From Cedecea neteri (GTDB taxonomy: Bacteria; Pseudomonadota; Gammaproteobacteria; Enterobacterales; Enterobacteriaceae): a DNA stretch of 64,000 nucleotides. The stretch lies in contig NZ_CP009459.1 in NCBI RefSeq assembly GCF_000758325.1, positions 4,154,001-4,218,000 on the forward strand, read 5' to 3'. The notes under the pieces were generated by a model. The model did not search any database and had not been told where the DNA came from. It saw nothing but the letters and a program-made list of their open reading frames with translations. The translations under genes were made by a program, and so were the position numbers. Shown here in pieces: positions 29,789-38,855 of the stretch (positions are counted from its first letter, which is position 1; every line of letters begins with the position of its first letter).

Positions 29789-30580
29789 TCAAGCGCCGAG
29801 GTTGGCAGGCAGCGGCGCCTGCATCCATTTCTGCGACAGGGTGTTCAGGGTATTGTCCTTCAATGCGTCACCAATCAGCTCGTCCACCTTCGCTTTCAGT
29901 GCTGGTTCGTTCTTTTTCAGCCCAATGTAGCAAGGAGAATCTTTGAGCATAAATTTGCTGACCGGCGCTTTGGTCGGGCTCTGGCGAGCAATCGCCGCCA
30001 CAACCAGGTTGCCGGTGGCGATGTACTGCACCTGGCCTGAAAGATAGGCGGAGATGGTGGTGTTATTGTCTTCGTAGCGCTTCACGTCGGCGTCTTTCGG
30101 CGCGAGGTCGGTTAATACCATGTCTTCTACCGCGCCACGGGTTACGCCAATGGTTTTCCCGCTGAGCGCTTTAGCATCGGTCACCGTGCCATCTTTCGGC
30201 CCGAACACGCCGAGGAAGAACGGCGCGTAAGCACGGCTAAAATCGATGACTTTTTCGCGTTCAGCGTTCTTGCCGAGGCTGGAAATGACCAGGTCAACTT
30301 TGTCCGTCTGCAGATACGGTACGCGGTTCGCGCTGGTGACCGGCACCAGCTGCAGTTTGACCTTCAGACCTTTCGCCAGGTAAGCCGCCATATCAATGTC
30401 GTAGCCTTGCGGTTTCAGGTCAGCGTTCACCGAACCAAACGGCGGGAAATCCTGCGGCACCGCCACGCGCAGCACGCCGCGTTTTTCAATATCCTGCAGC
30501 TGATCGGCCATTACCGCCCCGGCCTGAGCCAGCAGTACCGTTGCGCCAACTAAAGAGAACAACCATTTTTTCATCGTCAT
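29789..30580 (-). CDS. Polar amino-acid periplasmic binding protein (SBP_bac_3 family)
   Basis: 263 residues with a signal peptide (cleaved after AVMA, residue 25) and the family-3 fold: RGVLRVAVPQDFPPFGSV, GYDIDMAAYLAKGL, and VISSLGKNAEREKVIDFS, the last in place of the common VDxIxxxMTxTxER segment. The ligand cannot be read from sequence; the insertion between lysP and yeiE could suggest a basic or polar amino acid, but that is weak. First gene of the operon. Confidence 0.88.
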   Translation of the reverse strand: MTMKKWLFSLVGATVLLAQAGAVMADQLQDIEKRGVLRVAVPQDFPPFGSVNADLKPQGYDIDMAAYLAKGLKVKLQLVPVTSANRVPYLQTDKVDLVISSLGKNAEREKVIDFSRAYAPFFLGVFGPKDGTVTDAKALSGKTIGVTRGAVEDMVLTDLAPKDADVKRYEDNNTTISAYLSGQVQYIATGNLVVAAIARQSPTKAPVSKFMLKDSPCYIGLKKNEPALKAKVDELIGDALKDNTLNTLSQKWMQAPLPANLGA

Positions 30581-30758
30581 GTGTAGCCTCGTCGCCTGAT
30601 TGAAACAAAAGATTCTTTGAATTCAATTCTGCAACTAATGTGCCAAAGAAGATGAATCGCGAAGATCGCTGCTACATTGCGGTGAAAAAGAAGTTAACGG
30701 GCGGGAGATTGCCTCGCAGCCACACCCCAATCAGGTGCAGCCGCAAGATTTTGGTGCA

Positions 30759-31625
30759 TTATGCTTCGCAGTAGCGCAGAAAACGCAGCAGCGCGTTAGA
30801 GATATGCTTCTGGCGATGGTGGATCCGGTACAGCGTCCGCACCAGACGAGGGAGGGGAATAGCCACTTCAACCAATGAGCCGCTCTCCAACTGCTCGGCA
30901 ATCACCCGGCGGGACAGGCAACTGATGCCCAGCCCGTGACGCACCGCATGTTTGATCGCCTCGGAATTGCCCAGTTCCATGCCCAACTGGAACTCTGGCA
31001 AATGCGAAAGCAGTAAATAGTCGACGATTTCGCGGGTGCCTGAGCCGCGTTCACGCAGGATCCACGGCTGTTTGGCCAGGTTTTCCAACGTGACCGGCTG
31101 GTGCACCAGCGGGTTGCCCGGCGAAGCAAAGACCACCAGCTCATCTTCCAGCCAGGGCTCAGTGACCAGCTCCGCCATGTGGCACGGGCCTTCTATCAGG
31201 CCGATATCGACGCGAAAATCTGCCACCGCATTGATCACGTCCTGGCTGTTGCCGACGCTAAGCTCCAGCGGCAGCTTCGGGAAGTCGCGGCGATAGCGGG
31301 CAATCATCTCCGGCAGAATATAATTGCCAATGGTGCTGCTGGCATACACGCGGATCGCGCCGTTATCTTCCCGGAACAGCTGTTCTATTTCACCGGCCTG
31401 CTCCAGCAACCCCACGACTCGCGGGTAGAGCAGCCTGCCGTGTTCATTTACCACGAGGCGCTTTCCTACGCGGTCAAAGAGCTGAACCCCAAGCTGGCCT
31501 TCAAGATCGGCAAGGGCGGCGCTGACCGCCGACTGGGAAAGGGATAGCATCTGAGAGGCTTGCGTGGTCGAACCGCTTTTAAGCACTTCAGCAAAGACTT
31601 CCAGCTGCCGCAGCGTGATATGCAT
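30759..31625 (-). CDS. yeiE: LysR-type regulator YeiE
   Basis: 288 residues from the ATG at 31625 ([11 protein letters not shown], as in E. coli). The winged HTH is at residues about 18-40 ([20 protein letters not shown]), then the effector domain. Divergent from yeiH. In E. coli and Salmonella it has been linked to iron homeostasis, motility and sulfite response. The E. coli protein is five residues longer at the C terminus. Confidence 0.94.
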   Translation of the reverse strand: MHITLRQLEVFAEVLKSGSTTQASQMLSLSQSAVSAALADLEGQLGVQLFDRVGKRLVVNEHGRLLYPRVVGLLEQAGEIEQLFREDNGAIRVYASSTIGNYILPEMIARYRRDFPKLPLELSVGNSQDVINAVADFRVDIGLIEGPCHMAELVTEPWLEDELVVFASPGNPLVHQPVTLENLAKQPWILRERGSGTREIVDYLLLSHLPEFQLGMELGNSEAIKHAVRHGLGISCLSRRVIAEQLESGSLVEVAIPLPRLVRTLYRIHHRQKHISNALLRFLRYCEA

Positions 31626-31750
31626 AAGAGAGATTTCCTGTGGTGGCAGCCCGTCGCTTACCACTTATAAAGATTAATTATAAATATATAATCAATTTTA
31701 TTTTTATGCCAGCCAGGCGTAGCCTTTTCCCTAAGACAGAGGAGAAGGTT

Positions 31751-32800
31751 ATGACAGCACTCACCGTACAAGCTCACCGCCACAAGCTGTGGCATTTTTT
31801 ACCGGGGCTGGCGCTTTCCGCCGCTATTACCGGCCTGGCGTTATGGCTTGGCAATATTCCCGCGGTGGCCGGCGTCGGCCTTAGCGCCCTGACGCTCGCC
31901 ATCCTTTGCGGCATGATAATCGGCAACACCGTGTATCCCAAAATCTGGCAGCAGTGCGACGGCGGCGTGCTGTTCGCCAAGCAGCACCTTCTGCGCCTCG
32001 GCATTATTCTGTATGGCTTCCGCCTGACGTTTTCGCAGATTGCCGACGTTGGCGTGAGCGGCCTGGTGATTGACGCCCTGACGCTGTGCAGCACCTTCGC
32101 CCTCGCCTGCTGGCTCGGCCAGAAAGTGTTTGGTCTGGACAGACAAACCAGCTGGCTGATTGGTGCGGGCAGCAGCATTTGCGGCGCGGCGGCAGTGCTT
32201 GCCACTGAACCGGTGGTGAAAGCCGAAGCCAGTAAAGTCACCGTGGCCGTTGCCACCGTGGTTATCTTCGGGACCCTAGCTATCTTTCTCTACCCGATGA
32301 TCTATCCGTTCGTCAGCCACTGGTTTACGCCGGAAGCCTTCGGGATCTACACCGGGTCAACGATGCACGAAGTTGCCCAGGTCGTTGCCGCAGGCCACGC
32401 CATTAGCCCGGAAACGGAAAATGCGGCGGTTATTGCCAAAATGCTGCGCGTGATGATGCTCGCCCCGTTCCTGATTTTCTTGGCCGCTCGCGTTAAATCT
32501 CTGGCACCGGCTGGCTCAGCGCAGACGGGAAAAATCACCATCCCGTGGTTTGCGATACTGTTTATCGTGGTAGCGATCTTCAACTCCTTCCACTTCCTGC
32601 CGCAGGCGCTGGTGAATGTGCTGGTCACGCTGGATACCTTCCTGCTGGCCGTGGCGATGGCGGCTCTGGGCCTGACGACCCACGTTAGCGCCCTGAAAAA
32701 AGCCGGGGTTCGTCCGCTGCTGATGGCGCTGGTGCTGTTCATCTGGCTGATTGTCGGCGGTGCGGGCATTAACCTGGTGATTCACCACCTGTTAGCATAA
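31751..32800 (+). CDS. yeiH: UPF0324 inner-membrane protein YeiH
   Basis: 349 residues from the ATG at 31751 (GGAGAAGG box), equal to E. coli. About ten hydrophobic segments of the conserved hypothetical 698/UPF0324 family; [15 protein letters not shown] is the hallmark motif. Probably a transporter controlled by YeiE, its divergent neighbour, but the substrate is not proven. Confidence 0.94.
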   Translation: MTALTVQAHRHKLWHFLPGLALSAAITGLALWLGNIPAVAGVGLSALTLAILCGMIIGNTVYPKIWQQCDGGVLFAKQHLLRLGIILYGFRLTFSQIADVGVSGLVIDALTLCSTFALACWLGQKVFGLDRQTSWLIGAGSSICGAAAVLATEPVVKAEASKVTVAVATVVIFGTLAIFLYPMIYPFVSHWFTPEAFGIYTGSTMHEVAQVVAAGHAISPETENAAVIAKMLRVMMLAPFLIFLAARVKSLAPAGSAQTGKITIPWFAILFIVVAIFNSFHFLPQALVNVLVTLDTFLLAVAMAALGLTTHVSALKKAGVRPLLMALVLFIWLIVGGAGINLVIHHLLA

Positions 32801-32824
32801 TTCAATACGGAAAAAAGCCTCCTG

Positions 32825-32860
32825 ACCCGCTATCATGTCGGATTACCGATAGCGGGTTTT
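32825..32860 (+). terminator. Terminator between yeiH and nfo
   Basis: Perfect 10-bp stem ACCCGCTATC/GATAGCGGGT with a 13-nt loop followed by TTTT. Confidence 0.8.
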
Positions 32861-32886
32861 GCCCGTCAAGAAACAGGAGAAGACAG

Positions 32887-33744
32887 ATGAAGTTTATTGG
32901 AGCGCACGTTAGCGCCTCGGGCGGCCTGGAAAACGCCGCCATCCGCGCCCACGAACTGGAAGCCACCGCTTTTGCCCTGTTCACCAAGAATCAACGCCAG
33001 TGGCGCGCCGCGCCGCTAACCAGCGAAGTTATCGACAGTTTTAAGAGCGCCTGCGAAAAATACCATTTCGGCCCAGGCCAAATCCTGCCCCACGACAGCT
33101 ACCTGATTAATCTGGGTCACCCGGTTGAAGATGCGCTGGAAAAATCCCGTGAGGCGTTTATCGACGAAATGGTTCGCTGCCAGCAGCTGGGGCTGAGGCT
33201 ACTGAATTTCCATCCGGGCAGCCACCTGAAGCAGATTCCGGAAGAGGAATGCCTGAAGCTTATTGCGGAGTCGATTAACATTGCGCTGGAGAAGTCTGAA
33301 GGCGTGACAGCCGTGATTGAAAACACCGCAGGTCAGGGCAGTAACCTTGGTTTCCGCTTTGAGCATCTTGCGGCGATTATTGACGGCGTGGAAGATAAAT
33401 CCCGCGTTGGCGTCTGCATCGACACCTGCCACGCCTTTGCCGCCGGGTACGATCTGCGCACCGAAGCTGACTGCGAAAAAACCTTTAGCGAGTTCGAGCG
33501 TATCGTCGGGTTCAAATACCTGCGCGGGATGCACCTCAACGATGCCAAAAGTGAGTTTGGCAGCCGCGTTGACCGCCACAACAGCCTCGGCCTCGGGAAT
33601 ATCGGCCACACGCCGTTTAGCTGGATCATGCGTGACGCCCGTTTCGACGGTATTCCGTTAATTCTGGAAACCACCAACCCGGATATCTGGGCCGAAGAGA
33701 TTGCCTGGCTTAAGGCACAGCAGCACGAGGAAGCCACGGCTTAA
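32887..33744 (+). CDS. nfo: Endonuclease IV (AP endonuclease) Nfo
   Basis: 285 residues, TIM-barrel with a tri-zinc centre. Conserved motifs [34 protein letters not shown] and GMHLNDAK supply the metal ligands. It cuts the DNA backbone at abasic sites in base-excision repair. Neighbours and length match E. coli. Confidence 0.97.
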   Translation: MKFIGAHVSASGGLENAAIRAHELEATAFALFTKNQRQWRAAPLTSEVIDSFKSACEKYHFGPGQILPHDSYLINLGHPVEDALEKSREAFIDEMVRCQQLGLRLLNFHPGSHLKQIPEEECLKLIAESINIALEKSEGVTAVIENTAGQGSNLGFRFEHLAAIIDGVEDKSRVGVCIDTCHAFAAGYDLRTEADCEKTFSEFERIVGFKYLRGMHLNDAKSEFGSRVDRHNSLGLGNIGHTPFSWIMRDARFDGIPLILETTNPDIWAEEIAWLKAQQHEEATA

Positions 33745-33786
33745 CGCTGTCGTTGGATGCGTCAGGATCATTGCTGGTAGCCGCAC

Positions 33787-34071
33787 TTAGTGCGCTGCCA
33801 GCTCATAATAAAATGCAGGATTGCTTTGAATGGTAGCCAGTACCTTGGCCGCCAGCCCGGTGGGATTACGGCGCTTTGACTCCCAGCTTTTTATAGTGTC
33901 AACGCTGGTGCCTAAGGCCTGAGCCATTTCACTCTGCGAAACCTTCAGTTGTTCTCTTATCGCCCGAACATCCGCCACGTCATAACGCACGATCTTCGCA
34001 GGCAACTTGCTCCCGTTTTTAATTTCCACCGCCTCTTCAAGCGAGGTTTTAAGATCATTAAAGAAGCTCAT
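33787..34071 (-). CDS. HigA/NadS-type antitoxin (Xre helix-turn-helix)
   Basis: 94 residues. The HTH is at about 43-66 (SQSEMAQALGTSVDTIKSWE), and a basic N-terminal part probably contacts the toxin. In this type II family the toxin gene comes first, as here: the toxin stop overlaps the antitoxin start by 14 bp. The antitoxin normally binds toxin and represses the operon; the frame is intact. Not present at this site in E. coli K-12. Confidence 0.85.
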   Translation of the reverse strand: MSFFNDLKTSLEEAVEIKNGSKLPAKIVRYDVADVRAIREQLKVSQSEMAQALGTSVDTIKSWESKRRNPTGLAAKVLATIQSNPAFYYELAAH

Positions 34072-34403
34072 TTTCTACGCTACCTTTTAGTATTTTAGTC
34101 AGCTGCCTGAGTTCAGCTTTTTCTGCTGCCGTCAGGTTGTCTTTTACCTGCTTCGGCCAGGCCATGATCAACCAGATCACCTCTGCCGTTGCCAAAAAAT
34201 AGATTACCCGAGCGCCCCCGCTTTTACCCCGGACGCCGGTTGCCATCCTGATTTTCCGCAACCCTCCAGTGCCCTGAATCAGGTCACCTTTCTCCGGGGC
34301 CAATTAAAACCTTTTGCAACGCGCAAAGTTCATCATCTGTCGCAAACTGCTTAATCTGCCGGGGAAATAATGTCGTCTCAATAAAAGTGATAGCGTGCGT
34401 CAT
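34058..34403 (-). pseudogene. HigB-type (RelE superfamily) toxin gene with a frameshift
   Basis: From the ATG at 34403 one frame reads MTHAITFIETTLFPRQIKQF, continues to about residue 34, then stops soon after the shift. A second frame, offset by one base, continues with the family's conserved core: PEKGDLIQGTGGLRKIRMA, RGKSGGARVIYF, and a C-terminal helix. Removing one base in GGCCCC near 34297-34302 restores a continuous toxin of about 116 residues, typical for HigB. The change is either an inactivating insertion or a sequencing/homopolymer artefact. A TTG at 34303 could start the second frame, but that product would lack about 34 residues. Confidence 0.75.
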
Positions 34404-34420
34404 TGCGCCCTCATCCTTAA

Positions 34421-34455
34421 GGGTACTACGTACACTACAGGGGTACATAGTACAC
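34421..34455 (-). promoter_or_regulatory. Tandem operator of the toxin-antitoxin operon
   Basis: Two 15-bp units GGGTACNNNGTACAC start exactly 20 bp apart (34421-34435 and 34441-34455). Each contains a GTAC-3 bp-GTAC palindrome. They lie 18-52 bp upstream of the toxin start, where the antitoxin or toxin-antitoxin complex is expected to bind. Confidence 0.7.
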
Positions 34456-34558
34456 TCTCATTGTGTGCCAGGCCAAAATATTTGTTTTTTATTCACCCGG
34501 AAACAAGCTTGAAAAAGCAGGTGTGTGAAAAGTGAGAAGAAATGGGGTGCAACGACCT

Positions 34559-34610
34559 GGCCGGTTTTCAGTCAAGCTCGAGGCATGCCTCAAGAACTGA
34601 CTTAGCGGCC
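34559..34610. repeat. 52-bp hairpin between the TA locus and fruA
   Basis: Outer stem GGCCG/CGGCC, middle stem AGTCA/TGACT, and a perfect 12-bp palindrome GAGGCATGCCTC in the centre. No T-run follows. No gene is visible in the surrounding 34456-34650. Confidence 0.6.
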
Positions 34611-34650
34611 TGTTAGGGATTGGTCGGAGAGTAACATTGAGCATAGAAAG

Positions 34651-34682
34651 AAAAACGCCCCGCATGAGCGAGGCGTTTTTTA
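34651..34682. terminator. Terminator of the fru operon
   Basis: AAAACGCC-C-CGC / GCG-A-GGCGTTTT stem, A-rich on one side and T-rich on the other, immediately after the fruA stop codon on the minus strand. Confidence 0.85.
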
Positions 34683-34695
34683 GCTGAGCGGGAGA

Positions 34696-36384
34696 TTAAG
34701 CGACCTTCGCCGCCAGCTCCGTTTCAGGACGCTTGAGGAAGGCGTAGGACAGGCCCGCCACCAGAGTACCCGCGACAATCGCCAGCAGATAACCCAGCAC
34801 CGGGGTAATCGCGCCAGGGATCAGCAGGACAAACAGGCCGCCGTGCGGGGCCATCAGCTTCGCGCCAACCGCCATGGATAGCGCCCCCGTCAGCGCCCCG
34901 CCGATGATACAGCAAGGCAGCACGCGCATCGGGTCACGGGCGGCAAACGGAATCGCCCCTTCGGTAATAAAGCACAGCCCGAGCACCAGCGCCGCTTTGC
35001 CCCCTTCCTGCTGCGCCTTATCAAACTTACGGCGAGCAACCAATGTGGCCAGGCCCAGCGCCAGCGGTGGTACCATGCCCGCGGCCATGATCGCCGCCAT
35101 TGGGGCGTAGGTCTGGGTACTGAGCAAGCCGACGCCAAAAGCGTAAGCCGCTTTGTTCACCGGGCCGCCCATATCGGTACACATCATGCCGCCCAGAATC
35201 GCGCCCAGCAGAACCGCGTTCGCGGTGCCCATGGTTTGCAGCCAGTGGGTCAGGCCCGCCAGGATTTTAGCCACCGGGGTGCCGATCAGGTAGATCATTG
35301 CCAGGCCAACAACCAGACTTGAGAACAGTGGAATGATCAGGATCGGCTTCAGCGCTTCCATGCTTGGCGGCAGCTTCAGCTTCGAGCTAATCATCTTCGC
35401 GATATAACCCGCCAGGAAACCGGCGATGATACCGCCGATGAACCCGGAGCCGGTACTCACGGCCAGCATGCCGCCGATAAGACCCGGCGTCAGGCCAGGA
35501 CGGTCCGCAATCGAGAAGGCAATATACCCCGCCAGAACCGGAACCATCAGGGCAAACGCAGAGCCACCGCCAATTTGCATCAGCGCCGCGGCAAGCGTGC
35601 CAGGTTCCTTAAAGGCCGTGATACCGAAGGCAAAGGAGAGCGCAATACACAGGCCACCCGCCACCACCATCGGCAGCATGTAAGAGACACCCGTCAGCAG
35701 GTGGCGATACGCCCCGGCGCTTTCTTTTTTGCCGGATTCCTGAGCCGCACTGGCTTTACCTGCGGCTTCGTAAGGTTTGGCCTCGACCAGCGCCTTATCC
35801 AGCTCCTGAGCCGTTTTCTTCAGCGCCAGGCCTGTAGAGGTGCGATACATCGGCTTCCCGGCAAATTTAGCCAGATCCACTTCAATATCCGCCGCCACAA
35901 TCACCAGATCCGCCTCGGCCACTTCTTCAGGGGTAATCGCGTTCCCTGCGCCGACGGAACCACGGGTTTCAACCTTCACCCACCAGCCGCGTTTTTTCGC
36001 TTCGGTTTCGATGGCTTCCGCCGCCATAAAGGTGTGCGCCACGCCGGTCGGGCAGGCGGTGACGGCGACGATACGCTTCGGCCCTTTTGCTGCAGCGGGA
36101 GCTGTTGCTATTGGGGCAGTGTACGTATGTGCCTTACCTTTCGCTTCGCTCAGGAACAGTTCGGGGTGCTGCACTGCGCGATCGATATCGCCCAGGAACA
36201 CCTTTTTGCCGTTCAGCGAGGTATCAGCAGGAACAGCGTTGCCAACGACAATCGCCAGTTCGGCATCATTCGGATTATCAATAATGTCGAGGTGCGCTTT
36301 TGGCGCTGCGGCACCGAGCAGCGTCTTCGCGAGATACGCGCGCGCCTGCCCAAGTCCCGGCTCAATAATTAACAGCGTTTTCAT
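34696..36384 (-). CDS. fruA: Fructose-specific PTS permease EIIB'BC FruA
   Basis: 562 residues: N-terminal EIIB' domain (1-100), active EIIB domain with the phosphocysteine motif VTACPTGVAHTFMAAEAI (about 107-124), linker, and EIIC domain with about eight hydrophobic segments (from about 225). It transports fructose and phosphorylates it at C1. Last gene of fruBKA; the length is one residue less than in E. coli. Confidence 0.96.
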   Translation of the reverse strand: MKTLLIIEPGLGQARAYLAKTLLGAAAPKAHLDIIDNPNDAELAIVVGNAVPADTSLNGKKVFLGDIDRAVQHPELFLSEAKGKAHTYTAPIATAPAAAKGPKRIVAVTACPTGVAHTFMAAEAIETEAKKRGWWVKVETRGSVGAGNAITPEEVAEADLVIVAADIEVDLAKFAGKPMYRTSTGLALKKTAQELDKALVEAKPYEAAGKASAAQESGKKESAGAYRHLLTGVSYMLPMVVAGGLCIALSFAFGITAFKEPGTLAAALMQIGGGSAFALMVPVLAGYIAFSIADRPGLTPGLIGGMLAVSTGSGFIGGIIAGFLAGYIAKMISSKLKLPPSMEALKPILIIPLFSSLVVGLAMIYLIGTPVAKILAGLTHWLQTMGTANAVLLGAILGGMMCTDMGGPVNKAAYAFGVGLLSTQTYAPMAAIMAAGMVPPLALGLATLVARRKFDKAQQEGGKAALVLGLCFITEGAIPFAARDPMRVLPCCIIGGALTGALSMAVGAKLMAPHGGLFVLLIPGAITPVLGYLLAIVAGTLVAGLSYAFLKRPETELAAKVA

Positions 36385-36400
36385 TGCCTGTCTCCTGCTG

Positions 36401-37339
36401 TCAGTGGAAAGGTTTCAGGTCGACACGAGCCATCATGGCGGCGAGCTGTGTACGATCGGTAATGCCTACGTTGCTCTGGCTGACGGCCAGGGCAGCAACG
36501 GCGGTAGCAAGGCGCAGCGTGTGTTCGCTGGACTCGCGCATCAGCAGGCCATAAATCAGGCCGCCAACCATGGAATCCCCTGCGCCAACGGTACTAACAA
36601 CTTCACAAGTTGGTGGTTTGGCAATCCATTCTCCTGAAGCGTTAACCCACAGCGCACCTTCCGCGCCGAGAGAAATCACCACATGCGCAATCCCCTGCTC
36701 GCGGAGCGCATGCGCCGCCTCAATCACATCCTTCAATTCAGGCAGCTTGCGACCGGCCCAAATTTCAAGCTCACGACGGTTCGGTTTAACCAGCCACGGC
36801 GCCGCTTTCAAACCGGCAACCAGCGCTTCGCGGCTGCTGTCGAAAATGATGCACGGGCACTGGCTGCGCAGGCGGGTCATCCAGTCGGTGAACGCTTCCG
36901 GGGAAACGCCCGCCGGCAGGCTGCCGCTGACGCAAACCATGTCGAACTGGCCCAGCCAGCTCAGGGAATCCGCCACAAAGCGCTCCCAGTCCGCGCCGGT
37001 GACTTCAAACCCGGAAAAGTTCAGGTCGGTGACCTCCCCGTCTTTTTCGGTCAGCTTAACGTTGATGCGGGTGCGGCCCTGTACGACCTGGAAGCGGTTA
37101 GCGATGCCCAACTCGCTGAACAGCTGCTGGAAGCCGTCCTGGTTGTCTTTGCCGAGGAAGCCGCCCACGGTCACGTCGATACCAAGATCTTTCAGCACTT
37201 TAGCGACGTTGATGCCCTTGCCAGCCGCATGCAAACCGGTGGTGCGCACCAGGTTCACTTCTCCACGCTCGATTTCCGGGCAAAAGCCCACCAGGTCATA
37301 GGCCGGATTCAGGGTGATGGTTGCTACACGTCTGGTCAT
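36401..37339 (-). CDS. fruK: 1-phosphofructokinase FruK
   Basis: 312 residues, PfkB family. Substrate region near GGFLGKDNQDG and ATP/anion-hole motif STVGAGDSMVGGLIYG. Converts fructose-1-phosphate, the product of FruA, to fructose-1,6-bisphosphate. The fruB stop and fruK start overlap in TAATG. Confidence 0.96.
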   Translation of the reverse strand: MTRRVATITLNPAYDLVGFCPEIERGEVNLVRTTGLHAAGKGINVAKVLKDLGIDVTVGGFLGKDNQDGFQQLFSELGIANRFQVVQGRTRINVKLTEKDGEVTDLNFSGFEVTGADWERFVADSLSWLGQFDMVCVSGSLPAGVSPEAFTDWMTRLRSQCPCIIFDSSREALVAGLKAAPWLVKPNRRELEIWAGRKLPELKDVIEAAHALREQGIAHVVISLGAEGALWVNASGEWIAKPPTCEVVSTVGAGDSMVGGLIYGLLMRESSEHTLRLATAVAALAVSQSNVGITDRTQLAAMMARVDLKPFH

Positions 37340-38469
37340 TACGCGCCCTCCCCCAGTCCTTCGGAGATGGCTTCGCCAATCGCTTTCAGCGCCTGTTCAG
37401 CATCTTCACCCTGCGCGGTAAAGCGCAAGCGGTGGCCTTTTTTCACACCCAGAGCAACAACTTTCATCAGGCTGCGTCCATTTGCCGGTTTCCCGGTTCC
37501 ATCAAGGTTTGTCACGGTAATTTCGCTATTGAATTGTTTTATGGTGTTGACCAGTGCCGTACCCGGACGGGCGTGCAGGCCGTGTTCATTCCGCACGGTA
37601 AATTCGGCGCTCAGCGCTTCTTCTGCCGGGGCATCATCGCTGGTCAGCAGCGTCAGCAACGCCGGCGCATCTGCGGTTAAAAGCTTGTCGGCACGGTTGC
37701 CAATCAGCATGTCGCTCAGGCGGTTCAGCACCTGCAAGGGCTGGTCGTCGGCCACGGCTACAGTCATCAGAAGAGAAACCGGGTTTCCGTCCGCTTCAAA
37801 ACTGGCCGCCGGACGGCTGACGGCAACGGCGCTGGCCAGGTTGCCTGCCGCACTGTCGTTCAGCCAGATACCCTGACCGAGATACAGCGGGTTACCGGCA
37901 ATCACGTTGCTGACGAAAGCGGCATCAACCGCACCAGCCTGCTTCAGCCGGCCCGCGTTCAGCGCCTGCAGCGTCATCAGATCGTTCGCCTCAACGTTCA
38001 ACGCCAGCAGGCTGTTGTCCAGCAGCAGCGCGGTGCTTTGCTTCTCGCCCATCAGCAGCGCACGGAGTTCTTCCGCACTGGTGGCGGATTTCAGCTGGGC
38101 AGCAACTTCGTCGTCACTCAGCACATGCGTCAACTGGCGCAGCAGGCCGAGATGTTCGTCGGAGCTGGCGGCAATACCTATCGCCACGTAAGCTGTCTGC
38201 CCTTCGCCCCACTCCACACCCTGTGGGAACTGGAAAACCTGAACGCCGGTTTTCAGTACCAGATCGCGCGTGTCGGTGGTGCCGTGCGGGATAGCAATCC
38301 CGTTGCCTAAATAGGTGGTGGTTTGCTGCTCACGCGCCAGCATACCGTTGACGTAGCCTTCGCCGACGTTGCCTGCCTGCACAAGGGCGGCGGCAACCTG
38401 GCGGATAGCGTCTTCTTTGCTCCCGGCAGCTTTGCCCGGGTGAATATCCTGCACAGATAACTGGAACAT
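37339..38469 (-). CDS. fruB: Fructose PTS diphosphoryl transfer protein FruB (EIIA-FPr)
   Basis: 376 residues: EIIA-Fru domain (about 1-145; active-site His in [13 protein letters not shown]), a central pseudoreceiver-like domain, and a C-terminal HPr-like FPr domain (about 285-376; phosphohistidine in [14 protein letters not shown]). Passes phosphate from EI to FruA. First gene of the operon, preceded by two Cra boxes. Confidence 0.96.
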   Translation of the reverse strand: MFQLSVQDIHPGKAAGSKEDAIRQVAAALVQAGNVGEGYVNGMLAREQQTTTYLGNGIAIPHGTTDTRDLVLKTGVQVFQFPQGVEWGEGQTAYVAIGIAASSDEHLGLLRQLTHVLSDDEVAAQLKSATSAEELRALLMGEKQSTALLLDNSLLALNVEANDLMTLQALNAGRLKQAGAVDAAFVSNVIAGNPLYLGQGIWLNDSAAGNLASAVAVSRPAASFEADGNPVSLLMTVAVADDQPLQVLNRLSDMLIGNRADKLLTADAPALLTLLTSDDAPAEEALSAEFTVRNEHGLHARPGTALVNTIKQFNSEITVTNLDGTGKPANGRSLMKVVALGVKKGHRLRFTAQGEDAEQALKAIGEAISEGLGEGA

Positions 38470-38490
38470 AGATCGCCTCTCTCGCTGAAT

Positions 38491-38502
38491 TGAAACGATT
38501 CA
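38491..38502 (-). promoter_or_regulatory. Cra (FruR) operator 1 of fruBKA
   Basis: TGAATCGTTTCA on the minus strand is an exact copy of the Cra consensus, 22 bp before the fruB ATG. Cra represses fru in the absence of fructose-1-phosphate. Confidence 0.9.
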
Positions 38503-38557
38503 GCTAGCTTGAGAAAAAATGCGCCATCTCGAGCTGCGGGATGCAAAAAGATGACGC

Positions 38558-38569
38558 TGAAACGTTTCA
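38558..38569 (-). promoter_or_regulatory. Cra (FruR) operator 2 of fruBKA
   Basis: TGAAACGTTTCA is a perfect palindrome matching the Cra consensus, 67 bp from operator 1. Two Cra sites are also known in front of E. coli fruB. Confidence 0.85.
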
Positions 38570-38855
38570 AGGAGTGTTGCGCTAATGCTGCATTACACGC
38601 AACATTTCTCGCATTTCTGTTTGCGAAATTTAGAGCTTCAGCACATTTTCAGTTTAGCAGACCGGGCGTTCAGCACACTGGCAACAGTTTACAACCCGGC
38701 ATCAGCAAATTTCAGCTTTGGCAACGTATCGCCGAAGCGGCCTTTGCTTCCTGGATAATTTGTGCGAGTTCCCGCGCAGGACTTAAGGGTAAATCTGTCT
38801 ATTTAGGGGTAACGAGGGTACACTCCGCGCATTCTTTTTCCTGCCGCCCAAAAGT

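Larger units (their letters stand above)
38470..38855. other. 386-bp divergent region fruB/setB
   Basis: Holds both Cra boxes near fruB. From about 38580 to 38820 I see no strong repeat or operator; a weak -10 (TACACT, 38823-38828) may serve setB. Confidence 0.6.

Noticed and set aside
30616-30630. ArgR-box-like TTTGAATTCAATTCT upstream of the amino-acid ABC operon
   Set aside because: The second half is shifted by one base and imperfect; not enough to claim arginine control.
36683-37876. 397-codon open frame antisense to fruK and fruB
   Set aside because: Crosses two well-defined genes and has a low-complexity, Arg/Ala-rich composition with no motif.
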